Source: Lacibacter sp. H375 (GTDB lineage: Bacteria; Bacteroidota; Bacteroidia; Chitinophagales; Chitinophagaceae). Taken from it: 64,000 nucleotides of DNA. The DNA is taken from NCBI RefSeq assembly GCF_037892425.1, contig NZ_JBBKTT010000001.1, positions 1,240,001 to 1,304,000 on the forward strand, written 5' to 3'. Positions 24,691 through 32,680 of this stretch are shown in pieces; positions within the stretch are counted from its first letter, which is position 1; every line of letters starts with the position of its first letter. The position numbers and the translations under genes are program-made. A model generated the notes under the pieces. It ran no database searches. It saw only the letters and a program-made list of their open reading frames with translations, and was not told where the DNA came from.

Positions 24691-27600
24691 TTGGCATTAC
24701 CACACCTGTTGAAGTTTGCATATAATCACGGTACCGAAGAAGTGATCCGTAGAGGGAAAAAAATTCATGCTATTGGTTTTGCGGAACTGGTGGAACATGA
24801 TGAACTCATGGGCACTGTTGTTTTTCGTGTGCGTGACGATTCTTACTCTACTTTTTACAAAGTATATATCCAGAAGTACAAAGATGCCAACGCCATGAAT
24901 GTGCGTTGCAGCTGTCCATACAATCTTGGTGATATCTGCCGGCACGAAGTAGCTTCTTTGTTTCAATTGCAGGATCTCATCGATAAAAATATTCTTGGTC
25001 TCAAAGATCTGCAATACGATCAGCGCCACACTGTGGTGAAGATGAAGAATATTGAACTAAAAACTATCCGAACACTTACTGCTGCTGCAGCATTGGATGA
25101 TGCAGAAGTTTTTTTACGCAGCAATAAAGCATCTATTCTTTCTGCGAAGGATGAATGTGTCAGAGCCGAGTTGCAGATGAACGGAGAAACATGGCCGGTA
25201 ACCATTCAGAAAAACGACGAACGTAATTTCGATACTTCCTGCACCTGTGCAGAAAATGCTCATGCTATTTGTGAACATAAAGCCATTGTGTTTATGCAGT
25301 TGCTTAATGCACACGGGCCCATGTATTTCGACAGCATCCGCAACATGGATAAAGAAAAAGGAAAGCTGTTGGGCATTTATGGTTATTCACTCAACGATAA
25401 CTGGCAGGAAAAATTTGAATTCATTTATAAAGACGGGAAGCCGTTTCTCCGTGTGCTTGATCCCGGCGTAAAACGTGTTGAACCTTCTACCTTAAAAAAA
25501 CCGGAACCTGTTGCAACAGTTGCTGTAAGCAATGAAACAGAAACAGAAGTTGAAACGGTAGAAGAAGTAAAACAATCTATACGACTTGGTGTAGTGTTAA
25601 ACAACAACACCAAACAGTTTCCTTATTTCAGTATTGAAGTAGTAAAAGGCGAAGTGGATGAAGAAGGAAATGAGTTTACCGGTACTGTAGAAAAATTAGA
25701 CGTCAGCAAATTTATTGAAACAGAAGACCTTTCAGAGAACGATAAACTATTATTACAATTGCTGCGTCGTTTGCAACCTGCAGAGATCAGCAAGTTTGTA
25801 AACCGCAACTCTCCCTTCTCCGGCATTTGGGAAAACATTATTCATCATGAAGAAGACGATCTTCCTGAAGACACGAAGACATTGATGCTGGAATATTTAT
25901 TGCCACGCATTCAAAAGTTATTTGCAGAAACAAATTCTCCTGTATTACTTCTGCCGAAAGGAAAAGAATTCAAAACAAAAAATCTCGTACACATATCAAC
26001 TACAGGAACTTTCCTGAAACCATTCTTTGAACTCAAACAACAGAAGAATAAATGGGAGTGGAGTTGCAAAGTGAAGATCAACAGTGTGGCAATGGATGTG
26101 CATGAAAATGATTGGAACAGTCCGCTCATCTTTTTATTCAATAATGAAGCCCGCACCTGGGAAAAACAGGAAGATGCGCAACTGGTGATCGATTTTGCAT
26201 CAAACAAAAACAGGCTCATCAACAACAGCGATCTGTCTGTGTTCCTTGAAAAAGAAGCATTGAAAATTGCCCGTGATTATCATGTTGATTTCGACCAGGC
26301 ATTGATCAAAGAAGTAAAATCAGGTGAGCCTGATATTACCTTGCAGTTACAGGAGCGTGGTGATTATTTAGTGATGGTGCCAACGTTTAGTTACAAAGGA
26401 TATAAAGTTCGACCAACAGATAAAGAAGAAATTATTCTTCCCGGTGAAGATGGATTGATCATTGTAAGCCGTAACCGTGAAAAAGAAAATGAATTTATTG
26501 AGAAGGTAGAAAAACTGCATTCTCAATTCATCAAACCCGAAGGGGGTGCACAACTGGCATTAAAAGGCGCCGAAGTATTAAAGAACAACTGGTTCTTTTT
26601 ATTTGTTGATGCCATGAAGGAAATGAAAGTACCGGTTGAAGGTTGGGAAGTACTTAAGAATTTCCGTTTCAATACAGCCAAACCAAAAACAGAAATTTAT
26701 ATCAGCAATGGTGTTGATTGGTTCGATGCAAAAGTGAAAGTGGTGTTTGGCGATCAGAGTGTGAGCATTGCTGAAGTAAAGAAAGCATTGGCCAACAAGC
26801 AATCACTTGTGCAACTGCAGGATGGAACCTTGGGTGTGTTACCTGAAGAATGGATCAAGCGTTACTCCATGCTCTTCCGTGTGGGTGAAAACAAACAGGA
26901 CCAACTTCGTTTATCAAAATATCATATCAGTGTTATTGATGAACTGTATGAAAACAGGAATGAAGAAGAGTTGATGATCCAGCTCGAAGAAAAGTATGAA
27001 CGCCTGCGTGAATTCAAACACATTAAGAAAGTGGATCCGCCTGCACATCTGCAACCTATTCTTCGTCCATACCAGGAAAGTGGATTTCACTGGCTCAACT
27101 TTTTAAGTGAAGTTGGTTGGGGTGGTATTCTTGCTGATGATATGGGTTTGGGTAAAACCATACAGGCACTTTCATTTTTGCAACACATGCAAACAAAGCA
27201 TGGTAAACTGAAAGCATTGGTTGCTTGTCCTACAACGTTGATGTATAACTGGGAAAACGAGATCAAGAAATTTACGCCATCACTCACTTATCATATTCAT
27301 CATGGTGCACAACGCAACCGTGATAAAGCGTTCTTCGATCAGTTCAATGTGGTGATCACCACGTACGGTACACTCCGCAGCGATATTAAATTATTAAGTG
27401 AGCAGGCGTTTGATTGTGTGGTGCTGGATGAAAGTCAGGCCATCAAAAATCCAAACAGTAAAGTAGCGAAAGCAGCTTGCCTGCTCAAAAGCAAACACCG
27501 TTTGTGCATGAGTGGTACGCCTTTGCAGAATAATACGTTTGACATTTATGCACAAATGAACTTCCTCAATCCGGGTATGCTGGGTACTGTTGAACATTTC

Positions 27601-28449
27601 AGAAACGATTTTGCTACACCTATTGATAAGTTTGGTGAGAAAGAACAGAAAGACCATTTGCGCAAATTGTTGTTCCCGTTTATTCTTCGCCGTACAAAAG
27701 AACAGGTGGCTAAAGATCTTCCGGAAAAAACAGAAAGTATTTTGTATTGCGAAATGGAAACTGAGCAACGTAAAATTTATGATGCTTACCGTAACGAATA
27801 CCGTTCAAAAATTCTCGGTACTATTGAAGAGGTGGGTATTGGTCAATCGCAATTAACCATCCTGCAAGGGTTGATGAAACTCCGGCAGATCTGTGATTCA
27901 CCGTTTATCTTAAATGAAGCAGAGAAGTTACCGAACCATTCAATTAAACTAGATGAGTTGGTGCGTGAGCTGGAAGAAAACATGGGTAACCACAAAGCAT
28001 TGGTATTCTCTCAGTTCCTTGGTATGCTGGCGTTGATCAAAGAAAAACTGGAAGAGCTGAATATTCCGTTTGTGTATTTTGATGGTAGTACTTCTGCTGC
28101 TGATCGTGAAAAAGCGGTACAGGATTTCCAGAACAACGAAGAAACAAGAGTATTCCTTATTTCATTGAAAGCCGGTGGTGTGGGTTTGAACTTAACAGCT
28201 GCCGACTATGTGTACATTGTTGATCCATGGTGGAACCCTGCTGTTGAGCAACAGGCCATCGATCGTACACATCGTATCGGGCAAACGAATAACATCTTTG
28301 CGTACCGTATGATCTGTAAGGATACCATTGAAGATAAAATTTTACAACTGCAGGAACGTAAGCGTTCACTTGCACGTGATCTGATTGCTGATGATAATGG
28401 ATTTGTGAAGAGTTTGAGCAGGGAAGACGTGGAATATCTGTTTAGTTAG
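24691..28449 (+). CDS. SNF2-family DEAD-like helicase with two SWIM zinc fingers
   Basis: A 1252-residue protein. Two SWIM-like fingers sit at about residues 73-86 (CSCPYNLGDICRHE) and 184-197 (CTCAENAHAICEHK). The middle (about 300-770) holds a bacterial SNF2-associated domain. The motor begins near 795: Walker A DDMGLGKTIQA (about 815), the DExx box VVLDESQAIKNP (about 910), SGTPLQNN, and the helicase C domain with FDGSTSAADREKAV, LKAGGVGLNLTAADYV and the HRIGQ motif. It would translocate on double-stranded DNA; its role in bacteria is unclear. The start is TTG 24691, since TGA precedes it in frame and the next ATG would delete the first SWIM finger. Confidence 0.9.
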   Translation: MALPHLLKFAYNHGTEEVIRRGKKIHAIGFAELVEHDELMGTVVFRVRDDSYSTFYKVYIQKYKDANAMNVRCSCPYNLGDICRHEVASLFQLQDLIDKNILGLKDLQYDQRHTVVKMKNIELKTIRTLTAAAALDDAEVFLRSNKASILSAKDECVRAELQMNGETWPVTIQKNDERNFDTSCTCAENAHAICEHKAIVFMQLLNAHGPMYFDSIRNMDKEKGKLLGIYGYSLNDNWQEKFEFIYKDGKPFLRVLDPGVKRVEPSTLKKPEPVATVAVSNETETEVETVEEVKQSIRLGVVLNNNTKQFPYFSIEVVKGEVDEEGNEFTGTVEKLDVSKFIETEDLSENDKLLLQLLRRLQPAEISKFVNRNSPFSGIWENIIHHEEDDLPEDTKTLMLEYLLPRIQKLFAETNSPVLLLPKGKEFKTKNLVHISTTGTFLKPFFELKQQKNKWEWSCKVKINSVAMDVHENDWNSPLIFLFNNEARTWEKQEDAQLVIDFASNKNRLINNSDLSVFLEKEALKIARDYHVDFDQALIKEVKSGEPDITLQLQERGDYLVMVPTFSYKGYKVRPTDKEEIILPGEDGLIIVSRNREKENEFIEKVEKLHSQFIKPEGGAQLALKGAEVLKNNWFFLFVDAMKEMKVPVEGWEVLKNFRFNTAKPKTEIYISNGVDWFDAKVKVVFGDQSVSIAEVKKALANKQSLVQLQDGTLGVLPEEWIKRYSMLFRVGENKQDQLRLSKYHISVIDELYENRNEEELMIQLEEKYERLREFKHIKKVDPPAHLQPILRPYQESGFHWLNFLSEVGWGGILADDMGLGKTIQALSFLQHMQTKHGKLKALVACPTTLMYNWENEIKKFTPSLTYHIHHGAQRNRDKAFFDQFNVVITTYGTLRSDIKLLSEQAFDCVVLDESQAIKNPNSKVAKAACLLKSKHRLCMSGTPLQNNTFDIYAQMNFLNPGMLGTVEHFRNDFATPIDKFGEKEQKDHLRKLLFPFILRRTKEQVAKDLPEKTESILYCEMETEQRKIYDAYRNEYRSKILGTIEEVGIGQSQLTILQGLMKLRQICDSPFILNEAEKLPNHSIKLDELVRELEENMGNHKALVFSQFLGMLALIKEKLEELNIPFVYFDGSTSAADREKAVQDFQNNEETRVFLISLKAGGVGLNLTAADYVYIVDPWWNPAVEQQAIDRTHRIGQTNNIFAYRMICKDTIEDKILQLQERKRSLARDLIADDNGFVKSLSREDVEYLFS

Positions 28450-28474
28450 GCTGGTCACCAAGACGCAAAGAAAG

Positions 28475-28503
28475 AAAAGGAAGTACGGTATACTTCCTTT
28501 TTT
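28475..28503 (+). terminator. Intrinsic terminator of the SNF2 gene
   Basis: Eleven-base arms AAAAGGAAGTA (28475-28485) and TACTTCCTTTT (28491-28501) with loop CGGTA, then TT. The GGAAGTA/TACTTCC core recurs in the hairpin at 32611. Confidence 0.88.
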
Positions 28504-28559
28504 ATATTGTGCATGTTTTTTTACTTGTAATTACCGAAGCTGATGAACAAGAAAAACTA

Positions 28560-29213
28560 CTAAAGTCTTGCGTAACCCAGTGTTTCCAGCTCTGAGATGT
28601 TTTTCGTTAAATGAGTTTTGCCTTCTGCCAGTACATATAAGCTATCAGAGATGTCTGTAATGTATCTGAACATATGATCTGTTACCAATAGTCCTTTATT
28701 TTCTTTTTCTTCGGAAAGCAGATTCTGTACTTTTTCTATTTGAAGTGGATTCAAATGAGTAAAAGGTTCATCAAGCATTGCAAACTGAGACTTGGATTTT
28801 ACTACAATGTAGAGTTCAATTAATCTCTGTTCTCCACCGGACAAACTATTTATGGTAGAGCGATGCCTTGTTTTAAATTCCAGGAATCGCTTTTCGAATG
28901 ACGAATATTCCAATTCGTAATCATCAAATATTCTTTTGAGAGAAAGTGATTTAGGGATAAAGTTAAACTGCGGGAGATAAAGTAAAAGGTCGGGGCGTTT
29001 GAACGGTTCACGATGTGCAACATCGTCAAAGCGTACAGATTTTTCGCATTCTAAACTTCCGTAGATAATTTTCATCAGGCAAGATTTGCCCTCCCCGTTT
29101 CTTCCCAAAATACCTGTGATTTTACCCGTCTCACATTTCAAATAAATATCTCTCAATATCTTTCTACCATTAATTTCAAATTGGATACTATCGGCCTCTA
29201 GTTTATGAATCAT
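28560..29213 (-). CDS. ABC transporter ATP-binding protein
   Basis: A 217-residue single ABC ATPase: Walker A GILGRNGEGKSCLMKI (about 35-50), Q-loop in LYLPQFNFIP, signature INSLSGGEQRLIEL (LSGGE), Walker B FAMLDEPFTHL and switch His in LLVTDHMFRY. It lacks membrane segments, so it must work with a separate permease. The 102-residue membrane gene overlapping its start by four bases is the only candidate partner but is very small for a permease. Base composition is more AT-rich than neighbours, suggesting transfer. Substrate unknown. Confidence 0.85.
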   Translation of the reverse strand: MIHKLEADSIQFEINGRKILRDIYLKCETGKITGILGRNGEGKSCLMKIIYGSLECEKSVRFDDVAHREPFKRPDLLLYLPQFNFIPKSLSLKRIFDDYELEYSSFEKRFLEFKTRHRSTINSLSGGEQRLIELYIVVKSKSQFAMLDEPFTHLNPLQIEKVQNLLSEEKENKGLLVTDHMFRYITDISDSLYVLAEGKTHLTKNISELETLGYARL

Positions 29214-29518
29214 CTGAATTTGTATACCTGTATTATCAACAATATAAATAAAACAAAGTCAAAGGTGAGGGTTGCGGTCCATAGCAAAACCTTTGAAATT
29301 CCTAAATTTTGATAATAGTAATACTCTCTTCTCTTGTAATTGTTAATGAAATAGAACGTCAATCCAAGTGTTGCGATTTTCAACCAGAACAAAGCAACAA
29401 ATGCACTAAAGCCGTATTTCCAGAATAATAGCAAACTGCATATAGTTATTAAACCGGACGCTAAAATAAAGTTTCTGTAAAACGTCCAAATGAGTCTTAT
29501 GGTTTTTGTTAGTCGCAT
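29210..29518 (-). CDS. Small membrane protein coupled to the ABC ATPase
   Basis: A 102-residue protein with three hydrophobic segments (about 14-32, 36-55 and 80-99) separated by a basic-aromatic loop NNYKRREYYYYQNLG. Its stop codon region overlaps the ATPase start (ATGA at 29210-29213), so translation is coupled. With three helices it could oligomerise to form the membrane part of a minimal ABC system, or be an accessory subunit. I recall such ATPase/small membrane pairs in Bacteroidota, but no function has been assigned to my knowledge. Confidence 0.65.
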   Translation of the reverse strand: MRLTKTIRLIWTFYRNFILASGLITICSLLLFWKYGFSAFVALFWLKIATLGLTFYFINNYKRREYYYYQNLGISKVLLWTATLTFDFVLFILLIIQVYKFR

Positions 29519-29560
29519 AACTGAGATGTGTGCTACAAAGAAAACATTTGTTCTTTTGTA

Positions 29561-30097
29561 TTATGGCAAAAAAACTTCTTTAATTTTTACAATACTTCCT
29601 TTATCATTAAGTGTCAAAATAAAGGGACTATCATTAAAAATTATTTGCAAGCTTTTTAAGGAATTTTCGAAAACGGGATGTAACCTGTCTGGGTTATGTA
29701 TCAAATCAAATACACAGTCTTTGGCAACAGGCAATCGTCTGATTTTTTTGCTTTCATTAAGTATAAAGTAGTCATTAGGTACTGCAAATTCTCTCTTGCC
29801 ACTTGGCGTTACAAATGTGTCAATATCTTGTCTTTTTTTTGCAGCCTCAATTGCTGCATCCCCAGTTAAAAACTGTATATAATCAGCATCAATAAATGTC
29901 GTCTCTGCCACGAGAAATATTCTAATGATATTGGCATATTGATCTTTGGCGTTTTCTTGTATGTCAGTCTTAGATAAGGTGTTTGAATGCTTTGAAATTG
30001 TATCGCTTTTAATTTGTATTCTTTCGTTGGAATTATTTGTTTTGCATGAAAACAATATCAAAATAAAAGAAGTATGAATTAATTTATTAAGTATCAT
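29561..30097 (-). CDS. Putative lipoprotein, unknown function
   Basis: A 178-residue protein starting MILNKLIHTSFILILFSC, a type II signal with lipobox LFSC, then a Ser/Thr/Asn-rich stretch (about 19-50). The globular part has QFLTGDAAIEAAKKRQDIDT, VPNDYFILNESKKIRRL, VFDLIHNPDRLHPVFENSLK and a C-terminal LTLNDKGSIVKIKEVFLP. I do not recognise the family. It may be the first gene of a minus-strand unit with the two ABC genes (gap 42 bases), all in the AT-rich island. Confidence 0.6.
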   Translation of the reverse strand: MILNKLIHTSFILILFSCKTNNSNERIQIKSDTISKHSNTLSKTDIQENAKDQYANIIRIFLVAETTFIDADYIQFLTGDAAIEAAKKRQDIDTFVTPSGKREFAVPNDYFILNESKKIRRLPVAKDCVFDLIHNPDRLHPVFENSLKSLQIIFNDSPFILTLNDKGSIVKIKEVFLP

Positions 30098-30240
30098 CGT
30101 TTAAAATTGTGCCTGACACTCTAATTTATGATATAATATTATAGTTTGCAAAATCAGTCATTAGCAACTGAAACATCTCAAGTCAACAACTTACCATCCT
30201 AAACCAAATCCTATCTTCGCAGCAAATTTCTATCAACCTT

Positions 30241-32415
30241 ATGCAGCAGTTCCGCTCACTTCTTCTTGGCTTTATAATTCTTGTTTCCTGTTTCTCATCT
30301 TTTGCACAACACAGTTTAAAAGCAGTGGTAATAAATGAACAGGATCAACCACTAGCTGCTGCCACGACAGTTATTCAACAACTCAAGCGTACGGCTGTTG
30401 CAGATAGTAACGGTGTTGTATTTTTCAAAGATCTTCCTGCAGCTGTGTACACTGTTTTGTTTTCGCATGTGGGTTATAAAACAAAAACGGTTTCGGTTCA
30501 GCTGCCCATTGACAGCACGCTTGTTGTAGTGCTTAACGAAGAAGAACATGAAGAGGAAGAAGAGATCATTATTACATCTACAAGAACCAGCAGGTATATT
30601 GCCAATATCCCCACACGTATTGAAACAATTTCAGGCGAAGAGCTGGAAGAGAAAGGCAATATGAAGCCCGGTGATATCCGGATGATGCTGAATGAAAGCA
30701 CCGGTATACAAACACAACAAACATCGGCTACTTCTTATAACTCCAGCATCCGCATACAAGGGCTCGATGGAAAGTACACGCAACTATTGCGTGATGGTTT
30801 TCCGTTGTACTCCGGTTTTTCAGGCGGGCTTGGTTTATTGCAAATTGTTCCGCTCGATCTCAAGCAGGTGGAAGTGATCAAAGGCGCCTCTTCTACATTG
30901 TATGGTGGCGGTGCCATTTCCGGTTTGGTGAATCTTGTGTCAAGAACACCGGGCGAAGAACGGCGGCTTAACTTTCTATTCAATGGTACTTCTGCATTGG
31001 GGCTAGATGCAAGTGCATTTTATTCGGAAAAATTCAAGAAGCTAGGTACAACAATTTTTGCTTCGTTCAACGCAGGTACTGCTTACGATCCGGCAGATAT
31101 TGGTTTAACGGCTATTCCAAAATTCAAACGCTATACAATTAATCCAAAACTGTTTCTTTATTTAAATGAACGCAGCACGCTTCATCTTGGTGTGAATGGT
31201 ACGTTTGAAAACAGGATCGGTGGTGATCTCAATTATATTAAAGATCCTGCGAACAACCCTAATCTTTATTTCGAAGAAAATAAAACAACACGTATCAGCA
31301 CACAGGCGGGGTATGATTACAATATCAATCCGAAGTCAAAACTTTCATTGAAGAACAGTGTGAGTTTTTATGATCGCAGTATTGCTGTCCCGGGATTTCG
31401 TTTTGCAGGTTTGCAAACAGCTTCGTTCAGTGAAGCGAGCTATCGTCATGAAAATGAAAAACTGGAATGGATCACGGGTATGAATGTGTGGACCGATCTG
31501 TTCACACAAAACGAACCTTCTTCAGGTTCTAAAGTAAATTATTCACACTCAACAGTTGGCTTGTTTGTTCAAAACACCTGGAATGCAACGGAACAGTTTA
31601 TTCTTGAAACAGGTTTGCGTGGCGATTATCAAAATCAATACGGTTTTTTTGCATTGCCAAGAATTTCTGCGTTGTATAAATTCACTTCACAATTTTCGAT
31701 GCGTGTTGGTGGCGGGCTTGGTTATAAAACACCAACTGTGTTTACAGAAGATGCAGAACGTATTCAGTTCCGTAATGTATTACCAATTGATGTGGCTAAT
31801 ACAAAAGCTGAAGAATCTATTGGTGGTAATCTTGATCTCAACTACAAAACAAAACTTGGCGATGAAGTTGAATTATCGGTCAACACACTTTTCTTCTATA
31901 CCAAAGTAAACAACCCGTTGGTGCTTGTTCCAGAAGTAAATAATGTTTATCGTTTCCAACAACCGGCTGGTTTTGTTGATACAAAAGGTGTGGAGGCTAA
32001 TGTGAAAATTTCTTATGCTGATTTTAAATTGTTCATTGGTTATACTCTTGCTGATGTGCAGCAACGTTATAATGGAAACAGCAGCACATTTCCGCTTGTT
32101 GCGAAGCACCGGTTGAATAATGTGCTGATGTATGAGATCGAAGAAAAATTAAAGTTGGGTTTAGAAGCTTATTATTTCAGTAAGCAACAACTCAATGATG
32201 GTGCAACCGGCAAACCTTATTGGATCTGTGGTTTTATGGCAGAGAAACTTTGGGAACGTTTTTCAGTATTCATCAATTTTGAAAACTTCTTAAATACAAG
32301 ACAAACAAGATTTGATACTATTTATACCGGTTCAATCAACAACCCAACCTTCCGTGATATTTATGCACCGGTTGATGGGTTTGTGGTGAATGGCGGTATT
32401 AAGATCAAGTTGTAA
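30241..32415 (+). CDS. TonB-dependent outer-membrane receptor
   Basis: A 724-residue receptor. A signal peptide (1-22) leads to a carboxypeptidase-regulatory-like beta domain (about 24-100: LKAVVINEQDQPLAAATTVI). An acidic run (EEEHEEEEE) precedes the TonB box region and plug (about 118-230; SIRIQGLDGKYTQLLRDGFP, then GASSTLYGGGAISGLVNLVS). The rest is a 22-strand-type barrel ending in VNGGIKIKL with hydrophobic C-terminal residues. It imports ligands such as siderophores, cobalamin, copper or glycans using the proton motive force. No SusD partner or other transport gene adjoins it, so the BtuB/FepA type is likelier than SusC. Confidence 0.88.
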   Translation: MQQFRSLLLGFIILVSCFSSFAQHSLKAVVINEQDQPLAAATTVIQQLKRTAVADSNGVVFFKDLPAAVYTVLFSHVGYKTKTVSVQLPIDSTLVVVLNEEEHEEEEEIIITSTRTSRYIANIPTRIETISGEELEEKGNMKPGDIRMMLNESTGIQTQQTSATSYNSSIRIQGLDGKYTQLLRDGFPLYSGFSGGLGLLQIVPLDLKQVEVIKGASSTLYGGGAISGLVNLVSRTPGEERRLNFLFNGTSALGLDASAFYSEKFKKLGTTIFASFNAGTAYDPADIGLTAIPKFKRYTINPKLFLYLNERSTLHLGVNGTFENRIGGDLNYIKDPANNPNLYFEENKTTRISTQAGYDYNINPKSKLSLKNSVSFYDRSIAVPGFRFAGLQTASFSEASYRHENEKLEWITGMNVWTDLFTQNEPSSGSKVNYSHSTVGLFVQNTWNATEQFILETGLRGDYQNQYGFFALPRISALYKFTSQFSMRVGGGLGYKTPTVFTEDAERIQFRNVLPIDVANTKAEESIGGNLDLNYKTKLGDEVELSVNTLFFYTKVNNPLVLVPEVNNVYRFQQPAGFVDTKGVEANVKISYADFKLFIGYTLADVQQRYNGNSSTFPLVAKHRLNNVLMYEIEEKLKLGLEAYYFSKQQLNDGATGKPYWICGFMAEKLWERFSVFINFENFLNTRQTRFDTIYTGSINNPTFRDIYAPVDGFVVNGGIKIKL

Positions 32416-32423
32416 ACTCATTT

Positions 32424-32540
32424 ATGCTCATTCGTGTACATCATATCGCCATCATCTGTTCAGATTATGGACGGTCGAAGAAATTTTATACAGAAGTACT
32501 CCAACTTTCTTTTTTCGGTGAAGTATATCGCAAAGAACGG
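32424..32540 (+). pseudogene. Truncated VOC (glyoxalase-like) gene fragment
   Basis: The first 39 codons encode VHHIAIICSDYGRSKKFYTE and EVYRKER, 27-28 of 39 residues identical to the intact VOC gene at 35208. After EVYRKERGW (about 32541) similarity stops abruptly and the frame runs on into unrelated basic sequence to 32729. The metal ligand region and the second beta-alpha-beta unit of a VOC protein are missing, so it cannot fold as one. It begins eight bases after the TonB receptor stop and faces the GH43 gene. Confidence 0.75.
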
Positions 32541-32610
32541 GGGTGGCACAGTTCTCCCGACCTGCGCCAGAAGAAGCCAAAAATTAAACGGCTGAAGATT
32601 GAATGTATAA

Positions 32611-32644
32611 AGAAGAAGGAAGTACAGTTGTACTTCCTTCTTCT
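32611..32644. terminator. 16-bp-arm hairpin between VOC fragment and GH43 gene
   Basis: Arms AGAAGAAGGAAGTACA (32611-32626) and TGTACTTCCTTCTTCT (32629-32644) are perfectly complementary around two bases. It may terminate both converging transcripts; there is no pure T-tract. Confidence 0.7.
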
Positions 32645-32680
32645 TTATATTTATAGTATGCTGCAGAAGTGTAGAGTATT

